DNA of 62,072 nt, taken from positions 1 through 62,072 of the forward strand of contig JARRPX010000003.1 in NCBI GenBank assembly GCA_037382465.1, written 5' to 3'. This DNA comes from Anaerolineales bacterium (GTDB taxonomy: Bacteria > Chloroflexota > Anaerolineae > Anaerolineales > E44-bin32). A program made the position numbers and the translations under genes. This document shows, piece by piece, positions 25,629 to 34,276 of this stretch. The notes beneath the pieces were generated by a model. The model was not told where the DNA came from and searched no databases. It saw nothing but the letters and a program-made list of their open reading frames with translations. Every line of letters begins with the position of its first letter. Position 1 is the stretch's first letter.

Positions 25629-26078
25629 ATGAAGATAAAACAGCTATTGCAAAACGACCTTAAACGGGCCATGTTGGACCAGGACGACCTGCACAAGAGG
25701 ACTCTACGCATGGTTATAGCCAGCTTGAAACTCGCAGAGGTCGACCACAAAGCGGAGCTCGACGAACCCGCTATTCTGGCCTTGATTCAGAAAGAAGTGA
25801 AATCACGGCAGGAAACCATCGATGAAGCCAAGCAAGCCGGGAGAGACGATCTGGTTGAACGCACGCAAGCCGAAATCGAAGTGCTGCAGGAATATCTGCC
25901 CCAGGCGCTCTCTGAAAATGAGTTGAAGGATCTGGTTCAGGAAACCATCGACGAAGTTGGGGCAGAAGGCCCGGCCGACATGGGGAAAGTGATGAAGGCC
26001 ATCATGCCGCGCATCCAGGGTCGAGCCGACGGGAAAATGGTCAGTGAGCTCGTGCGGGGAAAGTTGAGCGCATCCTAG
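25629..26078 (+). CDS. YqeY/GatB-tail domain protein
   Basis: A 149-residue cytoplasmic helical protein of the YqeY family, which shares the tail domain of the GatB amidotransferase subunit and is thought to bind tRNA. Typical features are LLQNDLKRAMLDQD at the N-terminus, RTLRMVIASLKLAE, LALIQKEVKSRQETI, LQEYLPQALSENEL, and MGKVMKAIMPRIQGRADGK at the end. ATG 25629 was preferred over the upstream ATG because it is the conserved start and lies right after the -10 box. pgpH follows 6 bases after the stop. The function of isolated YqeY remains uncertain. Confidence 0.92.
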   Translation: MKIKQLLQNDLKRAMLDQDDLHKRTLRMVIASLKLAEVDHKAELDEPAILALIQKEVKSRQETIDEAKQAGRDDLVERTQAEIEVLQEYLPQALSENELKDLVQETIDEVGAEGPADMGKVMKAIMPRIQGRADGKMVSELVRGKLSAS

Positions 26079-26084
26079 ATTCAA

Positions 26085-28241
26085 ATGGTGAAATCAACCA
26101 AGAACACTCGTTCGTCGTTCGTGCTTCGGCTTAAGTCAGCCTGGCTTGCAGCCAGGCTGTGGCTGATCCTCGTGTTGGGTCTCGTCGGCACGATTGCCAT
26201 CATTTCTCTGCCGCTTTCCCAACGCGGATCAACCTACAATCTCGAGGTCGGAAGCGTCGCCAGCCAGGACATTCTGGCGCCCTACGCGTTGACCTACAAC
26301 AGCGAAGTCTTGCTTGAAGAAGCTCGTCAGGCAGCCGCCGCTGAGGTCAGTGACATTTATGACCCACCCGACACCAACGTCGCCCGGCAGCAGATCGATA
26401 AATTACAAACCGCATTGCAATACATCGACAACGTACGTGCGGACACGATCGCTACAGCGGAGCAGAAGCTGTCCGACCTGGCTGCGATCGAGAATGTGTC
26501 CCTCGATACAGACCAGGCCGAAGCGATCCTCTACTTTCCCGATTCGACGTGGGAATCGATCAAGCTCGAGGCCACATCGGTTCTTGAACAGGTGATGCGC
26601 AGCGAAATTCGTGAAGGGCGCGTTGAGGAAGCCCGCCGCCGCGTCCCCGCACTTGTGAGCATCACGCTGCCGAGCACACAATCCCAAATCGTGAGCCAAT
26701 TGGCCTCGGCCTTCGTGGCGCCTAATGCCATGTACAACGCAGAAGCCACCGAAAATGCAAGAGCGGCAGCTCGAGAAGCCGTCCAATCGGTCAGTAAGTC
26801 ATACGCCAATGGGGAGATGATCGTCAATCGCGGCGACATCGTTACCTCGCTCGACGTCGAAGGATTACAGACGTACGGGCTACTCGATGCCCCCAATACG
26901 GCTCGAACGGTCGCGATCCGCGCCCTGTTGGTGCTCATCCTTGGCGGGACCTGGACGCTCTACGCCCACCGGGTGCACGGCAGCCAGATCAGAAACGTAC
27001 GCCTGGCCACCATGCTGAGTTTGATTTTCATATTCGTCGCTTTCGTAATGCAACTCATGCTGCCCGATCACACCGTACTGCCGTACATCTTCCCGGCAGC
27101 CACAGTGCCGATGCTGCTCACCATAATTTTCAGTCCAGGTATGGGCATCGTCACCGCCATGGTCATCGGAGCGCTCGCCGGCTTCCTGACGCCCCGCGGC
27201 CTGGAGGTCGGTTTGTACATGATGGTCAGCGCCTCGCTGGCCTGCCTCGTCATCGGACGCGCCGAACGGTTGAGTGCATTCTTCTGGTCCGGTCTGGTCG
27301 TGGCCATTTCCGGTGCCTTCATCGTCGCCATCTTCCGCTTCCCCGATCCCGCAACGGACCTGCTCGGAAAGCTTACCCTCCTGGGAGCCGCCGTGCTGTG
27401 CGGCATGCTTTCGGCAAGCCTTGCCTTCGGCTTTCTGCTCCTGGTGGGTAGTCTCCTGGGGATGACGACCAGCCTGCAGCTGATCGAACTCTCGCGGCCG
27501 GACCATCCCCTGCTGCAGTTGATTTTGAATAAAGCGCCGGGTACGTATCAGCACAGCCTTCAAGTGGCGAATCTGGCCGAGCAAGCCGCCCGTTCGATCG
27601 GTGCGAACGCGCTTCTCACGCGCGTTGGCGCGCTGTATCACGACGCCGGTAAAGCACTCCATCCTCAATATTTCATCGAGAATCAGATTCCCGGGCAGAA
27701 CGTACACGATCAACTCGATCCGGAAACGAGCGCTTCCGTGATCATCCAGCACGTATCTGACGGCCTCGACCTCGCTCGAAAATACCACTTGCCGCAGCGC
27801 GTGAAAGACTTCATCGCCGAACATCACGGGACTTTGGGAACGAGTTTCCAGTACAACCAGGCGCTGAATGCGGCCAACGGCGATAGCAATCTCGTCGATC
27901 GCAAAGCGTTTACCTATCCCGGACCAAGACCCCGTTCACGAGAGACGGCGATTTTGATGCTCGCCGACAGCGTCGAGGCGAAGGCCCGCGCCGACGTTCC
28001 CACCGACGAGAAGGAACTCGACAAACTCGTGCGCTGGATTATCGACGACCGGCTGGCACAAGAACAGCTCTCGCGCACCGACCTCACCCTGCGAGACATC
28101 GACACCATCCGGCGCTCGTTCGTCAGCACTCTGAAGAACTTCTATCACCCACGTTTACGCTATCCCGAATCCACTCAAGAAAGCCAATCCTCCGCGCCAT
28201 CTGCGGCAGATCAAAGATTATCCGCGACGCCGGAAGCATGA
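26085..28241 (+). CDS. 7TM-HD phosphodiesterase, PgpH/YqfF type (cyclic-di-AMP)
   Basis: A 718-residue membrane protein. After an N-terminal transmembrane helix (about 20-42), a roughly 230-residue extracytoplasmic 7TMR-HDED region follows (SVASQDILAPYALTY, DPPDTN), ending with NRGDIVTSLD; then seven helices (about 275-470) and a cytoplasmic HD domain (HSLQVANLAEQAARSIG, GALYHDAGKALHP, IAEHHGT). In Listeria, PgpH hydrolyses c-di-AMP; a diadenylate cyclase is not in this window. The stop overlaps the ybeY start by 4 bases (ATGA), as often seen in Gram-positive-like gene orders pgpH-ybeY-dgkA. Start ATG 26085, preceded closely by the yqeY stop. Confidence 0.92.
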   Translation: MVKSTKNTRSSFVLRLKSAWLAARLWLILVLGLVGTIAIISLPLSQRGSTYNLEVGSVASQDILAPYALTYNSEVLLEEARQAAAAEVSDIYDPPDTNVARQQIDKLQTALQYIDNVRADTIATAEQKLSDLAAIENVSLDTDQAEAILYFPDSTWESIKLEATSVLEQVMRSEIREGRVEEARRRVPALVSITLPSTQSQIVSQLASAFVAPNAMYNAEATENARAAAREAVQSVSKSYANGEMIVNRGDIVTSLDVEGLQTYGLLDAPNTARTVAIRALLVLILGGTWTLYAHRVHGSQIRNVRLATMLSLIFIFVAFVMQLMLPDHTVLPYIFPAATVPMLLTIIFSPGMGIVTAMVIGALAGFLTPRGLEVGLYMMVSASLACLVIGRAERLSAFFWSGLVVAISGAFIVAIFRFPDPATDLLGKLTLLGAAVLCGMLSASLAFGFLLLVGSLLGMTTSLQLIELSRPDHPLLQLILNKAPGTYQHSLQVANLAEQAARSIGANALLTRVGALYHDAGKALHPQYFIENQIPGQNVHDQLDPETSASVIIQHVSDGLDLARKYHLPQRVKDFIAEHHGTLGTSFQYNQALNAANGDSNLVDRKAFTYPGPRPRSRETAILMLADSVEAKARADVPTDEKELDKLVRWIIDDRLAQEQLSRTDLTLRDIDTIRRSFVSTLKNFYHPRLRYPESTQESQSSAPSAADQRLSATPEA

Positions 28242-28699
28242 CCTACCAGGTTCAGATCGTTCACGAACATTCTTGTGAAGAAGAAACCGGAAACCTGGAA
28301 GCCGTGGCCATTTCCGTATTGGAACATGAAAATGCGCCGCCGGGCGCTTTAAGCGTCGTCCTCACCAGTGACGAGAGGATCCGTGAAATGAACCATCGTT
28401 TCGCCCGGATCGATCGGGCAACCGACGTGCTCGCCTTCAGCGATGGGAGCCGGGACCCAGAGACGGGCCAGATTTATTTCGGTGACGTCACCATCGCGCT
28501 GCCCATTGCACGGCAGCAGGCGAAGCGGGCCAATCAGACTCTGGCAGCGGAACTGACGTTGCTCACGATACACGGCGTTTTACATTTGCTCGGTCACGAT
28601 CACCGAGACGAGGATGAAAAAAACCGCATGTGGCGCACACAAGCGGAGATCCTGCGTAAATTCGGCCACTCTTTCGAACCTTCGGAGCTCGAGACATGA
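28238..28699 (+). CDS. ybeY: endoribonuclease YbeY, rRNA maturation factor
   Basis: A 153-residue zinc-dependent endoribonuclease involved in 16S rRNA 3' maturation and ribosome quality control. The signature H-x3-H-x5-H is present as HGVLHLLGHDH near residue 112, and the conserved RIREMNHRF and DRATDVLAFSDG precede it. Start overlaps the pgpH stop (ATGA) and its stop overlaps dgkA, so the three genes are translationally coupled. Length and motif order fit the family fully. Confidence 0.95.
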   Translation: MTYQVQIVHEHSCEEETGNLEAVAISVLEHENAPPGALSVVLTSDERIREMNHRFARIDRATDVLAFSDGSRDPETGQIYFGDVTIALPIARQQAKRANQTLAAELTLLTIHGVLHLLGHDHRDEDEKNRMWRTQAEILRKFGHSFEPSELET

Positions 28700-29076
28700 G
28701 TTCTCGCCGGGACGTCTCCGCCTGGATCGCCGCCTTCAGGCATGCCTTTGCGGGCCTGGGACAAGTGATTCGCACGCAGCATAACGCCTGGATCCATGCA
28801 CTGGCCACGATCGTGGTCGTTGCCGCCGGGTTGTGGCTTCAGGTCGAAAAATGGGAATGGGTCGCGTTGTTGTTGGCCATTGCCATGGTATGGTTGGCCG
28901 AATGTTTCAACACGGCCCTGGAATTGGCCGTCGACCTTGCGAGCCCGGACGTACACCCATTGGCTCGCCGGGCCAAGGATGCCGCTGCTGCAGCGGTTCT
29001 GGTTGCGGCCATTTTTTCCCTGATCATCGGCTTGATCATCTTCGTTCCGCTGCTTGCAGCGAAAGCTGCGACATAG
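28696..29076 (+). CDS. dgkA: diacylglycerol/undecaprenol kinase, DgkA family
   Basis: A 126-residue inner-membrane kinase. It has the three helices of the family and the catalytic stretch MVWLAECFNTALELAVDL (the Glu-x-x-Asn-T-A-x-E motif) followed by ARRAKDAAAAAVL. The N-terminal FRHAFAGLGQVIRTQHNAWIH is the amphipathic region. In Gram-positives and relatives this form prefers undecaprenol or diacylglycerol. The ATG overlaps the ybeY stop. A 128-base gap with its own promoter separates it from the histidine kinase. Confidence 0.92.
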   Translation: MSSRRDVSAWIAAFRHAFAGLGQVIRTQHNAWIHALATIVVVAAGLWLQVEKWEWVALLLAIAMVWLAECFNTALELAVDLASPDVHPLARRAKDAAAAAVLVAAIFSLIIGLIIFVPLLAAKAAT

Positions 29077-29129
29077 CGGCGGTCCCTGTATTTCAGCATC
29101 AGACGCTTATCGTACTTTCGAAAATAGCA

Positions 29130-29158
29130 TTGCGAGTGCTCTTTTTCTATGCCATAAT
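29130..29158 (+). promoter_or_regulatory. promoter of the GAF/PAS histidine kinase gene
   Basis: TTGCGA (29130-29135) and CATAAT (29153-29158) are separated by exactly 17 bases; matches to consensus are four and five of six. Initiation near 29165 gives a 40-base leader to ATG 29205 with GAGGT as ribosome site. Confidence 0.55.
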
Positions 29159-29204
29159 CCGCTTATAGTTACAACGTACAAATCCTTTTTCGAGGTCGCA
29201 AGAT

Positions 29205-31754
29205 ATGTCATCGGAGGCAACCCGAGGTTCACTCTATCAAGCTTCTACGGCAACTTTCGATTTCAATAATCCATCTCAAGCTTTGAGTGAACTGCTCGAA
29301 CTCATTAAAAAGCTGCTCGATCTGGATCGTGTTGCGCTTTATGAATACAACGAAGAAAGCTCTGCTTTCTTGCCCCGCATGTCGATCGGCATCTCGACTA
29401 GCGAACTCGGAAAAGTCACATCATCTTCTGAAAATCCCGTACTCAAGGAAGCGCTTTCGAAGCACCGTTCCACCTTCACAAAGGACGGAAAAGGTACGCT
29501 TTCGCTGCCTCTCACGCCCGGCAACATTGCCTGCGCGCCGTGTTTTACCGGAGGTCAAACCGTCGGATTGATTTTTACGGCATCCGATTCGAAAAAGACG
29601 TACGATATCCAGGAACTGGCGGTTATCGATATTCTATCGACGAGAGCCGCGGAAATTCTGTCGTTGTCGAAACAGAGTGCCAGCCAGAGCTTCCTGCTTC
29701 ACAAATTATCGCTGCTGTATCAGGCGAGCCACGCCATCACCGGCACGAAAGATGCGGAAGAAGCCATTCGACAAACCGCCATTCACCTGCTCAGCGCGAC
29801 ATCGGGCGACAGCTGTGAGATTCTCATCCTGAACGAAAGCGGCAACGATCAAACTTATCGATATCGCCAACAGTTGGCGAAAGGCATACAGCAGACCGTC
29901 ACGCCGCTCTCGGACGATCCCATGCCGGACTATCCCATACACGAGACGGTTCTGGAAAATCTACAACCGGTTTTTCTCAGTGTTTCTCCGGCCAGAGGTT
30001 CCGCGCAGGACATCGCCATCATGCAGTCGGAAGGAATTTCTGCAGCGTCCATCTTTCCTCTCGCCACCGGAAACAACGCATTGGGAATCGTCCGCGTCGT
30101 ATACAAACAGCCCGGAAAACAATACGATCCGCAGGAAATTGAACTTGGCCATGCCATCGTCAACATCGGCGCAGTGGGCATTCAGGACGCCATCCATCTG
30201 AGCACGGCCAAAGCGCGCGCCAATCAGCTTCAACTGCTTGGCGAGATCGGACGAGAAATTACCTCCACCCTCGACCTGGAAGCCGCGCTCGAAAACGCGA
30301 TGATCAACACCCAGAAGCTGCTCGATGTGGAAGCGTGCGTCCTTTTCCTGCTCGACGAGCGCGGCGAGAAGCTGGTGCTCAAAGCCAGTGGCGGAAGGCA
30401 CGTCCGTATCCGCGATGTTGCCATCCGCCTGGAAGAAGGTATCGCCGGCTGGGTCACACGCAATCAAAAGCCGTTGATCGTCAACGACGTTCGAACGAAT
30501 CCCCTCTACCACAGCGCGATCGACGGCCAGACGGGTTTGCTCACTAACTCCGTGCTCTGCGTTCCGATGGCACAGAGGGACGAAGTGCTGGGCGTTATCG
30601 AGGCAATCAACCATCCGGACGGCGCCTTCGGTATTACGGATCAGCAACTGCTTTCTTCCGTTGCTGCCTGGGCGGCTGTTGCGCTCGAAAACGCCAACCT
30701 CTTCCGGCGGGTGACGGAGGAACGCAGTAAACTCGAAGCGACGCTCGTCGAAACCGCCGACGCCGTTGTTCTCACTGATCTGTCGGCGAAGATCATGCTC
30801 ATCAATCAAACGGCCTGCCAGGCGTTCCGCATCGACGCCGAAGATGCCATGGGGCAGCCTGCCGCGAGCGTCTTTTCGGAAAATCCTCTGGGGGGACTTC
30901 TCTCGGACGATCGTATTGAATTGCCCATGCGGCAGGAAGTAACCACGCCGGGCGATCGTACCCTGCACGCCACGATCAGCGAGATCAGCGGCGTCGGCAA
31001 AGTGGTCGTCATGCAAGACATTACCGCCTTCAAACAGATCGACCGCATGCGTTCCCATCTGCTGGGCACCGCGGCGCACGACTTGAAAAATCCCCTCAAC
31101 GCCATTCGTCTGGGCGCAGATTTACTCATGGAAGCAAATCTCACCGATCAACAGCGCAAGGCGCTCAGTATGATGCAGCGCGCAACGGACAGCATGGCGA
31201 ATCTGATCACGTCCCTCCTGGAAACCATCCGCGTGGAATCCACGGCCACTTTGATCAACGAACCTTGCCCGATCAACGATCTCATTCGGCGGGCGATCGA
31301 AGATCTGCGGCCGCTGGCCAACGCGAAAGGTCACAGCGTAAATTTCGAAATTCCACCGAAGGATCTGGTGATCATGGGGGACCCGGAGCGCTTGAATTCC
31401 GTGATGAACAACTTGCTGAGCAACGCGGTCAAATTCACCCAGGACGGCGGAAAGATCGACATCGACGCCGGCTGGGACGATGAGACCGTAACCATCAGCG
31501 TCAAGGACAACGGCCCGGGAATACCGGAAGAGGAACTCCCCAGGGTTTTCGATCATCTCTTCCGCGGCAGGATCGCCGTGGAGGATCCGGAAAACCCGAT
31601 CGACGGCACCGGGCTGGGACTGGCGCTCGCGAAGACCGTCATCGAGCAGCACGGGGGTCAAATCTGGGTGGAGAGCGAGGAAGGCAAAGGGAGCACTTTC
31701 TACTTTACCCTCCCCAGGTTGAGCGACAGCGAAGTCGAGCAGCTTGTAGAGTAG
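29205..31754 (+). CDS. cytosolic sensor histidine kinase with three GAF domains and a PAS domain
   Basis: An 849-residue kinase without transmembrane helices. Order: GAF 1 (about 20-155), GAF 2 (about 165-325), GAF 3 (about 340-495; LLDVEACVLFLLDE, GIAGWVTRNQKPLIVNDV, VLCVPMAQRDEVLGVIEA), PAS (about 505-610; VVLTDLSAKIMLIN), HisKA with the phosphate-accepting His 625 in TAAHDLKNPLNAI, then the ATPase domain (NLLSNAVKFT as N box, DNGPGIPEE as G1, GTGLGLALAKTV as G2). The kinase domain has all four boxes. GAF 1 contains a cysteine pair (IACAPCFTGG) that could bind a redox-active ligand. No response regulator is encoded beside it. A good promoter at 29130 drives it. Confidence 0.92.
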   Translation: MSSEATRGSLYQASTATFDFNNPSQALSELLELIKKLLDLDRVALYEYNEESSAFLPRMSIGISTSELGKVTSSSENPVLKEALSKHRSTFTKDGKGTLSLPLTPGNIACAPCFTGGQTVGLIFTASDSKKTYDIQELAVIDILSTRAAEILSLSKQSASQSFLLHKLSLLYQASHAITGTKDAEEAIRQTAIHLLSATSGDSCEILILNESGNDQTYRYRQQLAKGIQQTVTPLSDDPMPDYPIHETVLENLQPVFLSVSPARGSAQDIAIMQSEGISAASIFPLATGNNALGIVRVVYKQPGKQYDPQEIELGHAIVNIGAVGIQDAIHLSTAKARANQLQLLGEIGREITSTLDLEAALENAMINTQKLLDVEACVLFLLDERGEKLVLKASGGRHVRIRDVAIRLEEGIAGWVTRNQKPLIVNDVRTNPLYHSAIDGQTGLLTNSVLCVPMAQRDEVLGVIEAINHPDGAFGITDQQLLSSVAAWAAVALENANLFRRVTEERSKLEATLVETADAVVLTDLSAKIMLINQTACQAFRIDAEDAMGQPAASVFSENPLGGLLSDDRIELPMRQEVTTPGDRTLHATISEISGVGKVVVMQDITAFKQIDRMRSHLLGTAAHDLKNPLNAIRLGADLLMEANLTDQQRKALSMMQRATDSMANLITSLLETIRVESTATLINEPCPINDLIRRAIEDLRPLANAKGHSVNFEIPPKDLVIMGDPERLNSVMNNLLSNAVKFTQDGGKIDIDAGWDDETVTISVKDNGPGIPEEELPRVFDHLFRGRIAVEDPENPIDGTGLGLALAKTVIEQHGGQIWVESEEGKGSTFYFTLPRLSDSEVEQLVE

Positions 31755-31902
31755 CCGCGATCGCACCCGATCGTTTTCATCACCACCTCACATCCCCCAT
31801 CGAATTCCACCGCCCACATCCTTTTTTCCGTTCCGGTATTCTGCCGTGCTGCAAGAAGCCCGGCCGTTACCGACACCGCGACGCGGGACGGGTGTGAAAC
31901 AT

Positions 31903-31934
31903 CGGGACGTCCCGCGAGCAAGACATGATAAGAT
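31903..31934 (+). promoter_or_regulatory. palindrome and extended -10 promoter of the AP-endonuclease-like gene
   Basis: A perfect 12-base palindrome CGGGACGTCCCG (31903-31914) lies at the place of the -35 box relative to TAAGAT (31929-31934). The -10 box has the extended TG (31926-31927). Together they lie about 50 bases before the GTG start at 31984 and could be an operator-overlapped promoter. Confidence 0.4.
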
Positions 31935-31983
31935 TCTGGATTGTACGGATCTCGTGGACGATCACGAAATGAGAGGCAATGCT

Positions 31984-32844
31984 GTGTCGGATATCGGTTT
32001 TCGCTTCGGAACTGTAGGCACCCCGCGCTCCACACCCAAAAAGCCGGGAGGATCGATCGGAACCATCCAGTATCTTGCGCATCAGAAACTGTTCAGCTTC
32101 GAGTTGGGATGGGTCCGCTCCGTGCGCGTGTCCGAAAAGACGTGCGAGAAGATCAAAGAGACCGCTGCCCAGGTGGACGTCGCCCTCAGCGTCCACGCAC
32201 CTTACTTCATCAATTTAAACGCCGACGCCGAAGAGTGGCCCAAAAGCCGCAAGCGCTTGATGGACTCCGCACATTACGGGCATCTCGCCGGCGCGACGGA
32301 CATCGTCTTTCACCCCGGATCCTATTTCGAAAGACCGGCCGACGAAGTGCTCGGAGTGGCCATCCCGCGTCTGGAGAAATGCGTGGAAGAATTGCGCCAT
32401 GCCGGGAATCCGGTGACGCTGCGTCCCGAGACGATGGGCAAAGGCGCACTGCTTGGGAGCCTGGACGATTTATTGGTGATGTCGGCAAAGATCGACGGCG
32501 TCGAACCCTGCCTGGACTTCGCCCACCTCCACGCCCGACCCGGCGATGGCAGCTGCAATTCGTTTGAAGAATGGGCGGCCGTCCTGTCGTCTTACGCCGA
32601 GAGCCTCGGTGAAGCGGCGCTGCAGCGATTGCACTGCCATCTCTCCGGCATCCACTACGGCTCAAAGGGAGAACTCAACCACCTCATGCTGCACGATTCG
32701 GACTTCGATCTCGAGGGTCTCATGCGCGCCCTGGTCGAATTTGGCTGCGGGGGAAGAATCCAGTGTGAGAGTCCGGAGGACATGGACAAGGATGCGCTGG
32801 TCATCAAAGCCGCCTGGGAGAAAGCCGGCGGAGCAAGCCATTGA
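31984..32844 (+). CDS. AP endonuclease 2 family TIM-barrel protein (endonuclease IV-like)
   Basis: A 286-residue protein of the Xylose isomerase-like TIM barrel fold, close to endonuclease IV (Nfo), which nicks DNA at abasic sites. Visible are FRFGTVGTPRSTPKKPGGS and the metal ligands in DVALSVHAPYFINLN (first His), FHPGSYFE (second His), TLRPETMG (Glu), CLDFAHLHARPGD (Asp, two His) and LHCHLSGIHYG near 215-225; together these match the Nfo order His-His-Glu-Asp-His-His-Asp-His-Glu. GTG 31984 is preceded by GAGAGG at fitting distance; ATG 31969 is an in-frame alternative. It overlaps the downstream uracil-DNA glycosylase start (TGATG), so the two form a base excision repair pair. Confidence 0.85.
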   Translation: MSDIGFRFGTVGTPRSTPKKPGGSIGTIQYLAHQKLFSFELGWVRSVRVSEKTCEKIKETAAQVDVALSVHAPYFINLNADAEEWPKSRKRLMDSAHYGHLAGATDIVFHPGSYFERPADEVLGVAIPRLEKCVEELRHAGNPVTLRPETMGKGALLGSLDDLLVMSAKIDGVEPCLDFAHLHARPGDGSCNSFEEWAAVLSSYAESLGEAALQRLHCHLSGIHYGSKGELNHLMLHDSDFDLEGLMRALVEFGCGGRIQCESPEDMDKDALVIKAAWEKAGGASH

Positions 32845-33458
32845 TGTCTCCGGAAAAGAAAGACGCGTTGCGCCGCTTGCAGCGACGCATGCGTACGTGC
32901 CGGCTGTGCCTCGAACGGGGCTACGAGATCCAACCGCCGGCGATCTTCTCGGGTGAATACGGCGCCAGAATCATGCTCATCGGGCAAGCGCCCGGCGTAA
33001 CGGAAGTGGAAGCCGACCGTCCCTTCAACGCCGGAAGCGGCAGCCGCCTGTTTCAATGGCTTGCCGAGGCCGATCTGGAAGAAAAGTGGTTTCGCAGCGA
33101 GCAGTACATGACTGCGGTGACCAAGTGTTTTCCCGGCAAGGCCAAGAACGGGAGCGGAGATCGCGTACCGACGCGCACGGAGCAAAATCTATGCCGGCCT
33201 TATCTGGATGAAGAGTTGGCGCTGATCGACCCACACTTAATCTTGCCGGTCGGCCGGTTGGCGATCAACCTGTTTTTCTCTGCAAAACGATCCCTGCGTC
33301 AGTTGATTGGAAATGAGTTCCGAATCGACGGTCGTTGGGTGATCCCGTTGCCCCACCCGTCGGGCGCCAGCCGCTGGCACCAGACTCACGAAAATCGCGT
33401 TCTCATTCAAAAAGCGATCGAAAAGATACGCCGGCGTTGGAAACGGCTGCAAGCCTAA
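32844..33458 (+). CDS. iron-sulfur uracil-DNA glycosylase (family 4/5 type)
   Basis: A 204-residue enzyme of the UDG superfamily that excises uracil or related bases. Four cysteines for a 4Fe-4S cluster are present: C19 and C22 (TCRLC), then TKCFPGK and NLCRPYL. The active-site motif 1 is LIGQAPGVTEVE, with the intervening GRPFNAG counterpart DRPFNAGSGSRLFQWL; motif 2 is LPHPSGASRW. Start ATG 32844 overlaps the preceding stop (TGATG). The stop lies within 4 bases of the convergent dNK gene end. The Cys spacing and PHPSGASRW fit families 4 and 5; the exact family needs a profile search. Confidence 0.88.
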   Translation: MSPEKKDALRRLQRRMRTCRLCLERGYEIQPPAIFSGEYGARIMLIGQAPGVTEVEADRPFNAGSGSRLFQWLAEADLEEKWFRSEQYMTAVTKCFPGKAKNGSGDRVPTRTEQNLCRPYLDEELALIDPHLILPVGRLAINLFFSAKRSLRQLIGNEFRIDGRWVIPLPHPSGASRWHQTHENRVLIQKAIEKIRRRWKRLQA

Positions 33459-34099
33459 CTATCGGGAAATTCGATCTCTTCCCGGCCCAACAGTTTATCG
33501 TGAATGCGCTCGACCACGATTTCCAGATGTTTCGGCTTGTGGACGAAATCCAGGTCGTCGGTACGCAAGGTCAGCACCGGACAGATATCGAAGCCCCGCA
33601 GCCATTCATCGTAGAGCGATTCCAGCAGTCCGAGGTACTCGGCCGTGATGCCGCTTTCCATCTCCCGTCCGCGGTCGTGAATACGCTCAAGCAATACGGG
33701 CACCGGCGCCCGCAGGTAAATCAACAAATCCGGTGACGGCAATTCCCCCACGATGATGTCGAAAACGCGGCGGTAGGTGTAATAATCGCGTTCACTGAGA
33801 CTGCCCAGGCTTTGCGCTGCCCGGGCGAATATTTCGGCGTCTTCGTAGATCGAACGATCGATGATCGCCGACTGCTTCGAACGAGCCAGTTCGAGGTGTT
33901 GGTCCGCGCGATGCCCGAGGAAGAATACGTTCAGGTGAAATGCCCAGGCGCCCATGTCGGCGTAGAAATCCGAGAGATAGGGATTGTCCACCACCGACTC
34001 GTACGCCGTCTGCCAGCCGAGTCGTTCACCAAGTCGTTCGGTGAGCGAGGTCTTCCCGCAGCTGATGTTACCCGCAACGAGTACGAAATGTTTTGCCAT
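33455..34099 (-). CDS. deoxynucleoside kinase
   Basis: A 214-residue dNK-family enzyme that phosphorylates deoxyribonucleosides (salvage). It starts MAKHFVLVAGNISCGKTSL, where the P-loop is GNISCGKT (usual GNIGAGKS), and has the family signature DRSIYEDAEIFA near residue 82 (the ERS/DRS motif with catalytic Glu region), plus YLRAPVPVLLERIHDRGR as the lid with Arg residues. The last codons overlap the convergent uracil-DNA glycosylase gene by 4 bases. Substrate preference (dG/dA versus dC/dT) cannot be read. The P-loop Ser-Cys substitution for Gly-Ala is unusual but keeps the GKT core. Confidence 0.88.
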   Translation of the reverse strand: MAKHFVLVAGNISCGKTSLTERLGERLGWQTAYESVVDNPYLSDFYADMGAWAFHLNVFFLGHRADQHLELARSKQSAIIDRSIYEDAEIFARAAQSLGSLSERDYYTYRRVFDIIVGELPSPDLLIYLRAPVPVLLERIHDRGREMESGITAEYLGLLESLYDEWLRGFDICPVLTLRTDDLDFVHKPKHLEIVVERIHDKLLGREEIEFPDS

Positions 34100-34169
34100 C
34101 GGTTTCCGATCCTCTCAGCGAAAATGTCGGGTATTCCGCCAGCTTTCGCCGATCCTTCCAGCGCAGGAC

Positions 34170-34198
34170 TTTAACTGTCCCGTAAGTGATGTTATCAT
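34170..34198 (+). promoter_or_regulatory. candidate promoter of the flavodoxin gene
   Basis: TTTAAC (34170-34175), 17 bases, then TATCAT (34193-34198) with an upstream TG one base before it (extended -10). Initiation near 34205 gives a leader of about 70 bases to ATG 34277, which has GAAGAGG upstream. Confidence 0.4.
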
Positions 34199-34276
34199 GG
34201 ATTCATCGACCAGAATCAGCCGAATAGAGATCGCGGTCTGCGATCTCAACGAATTTCAAACAGGAAGAGGATAACC

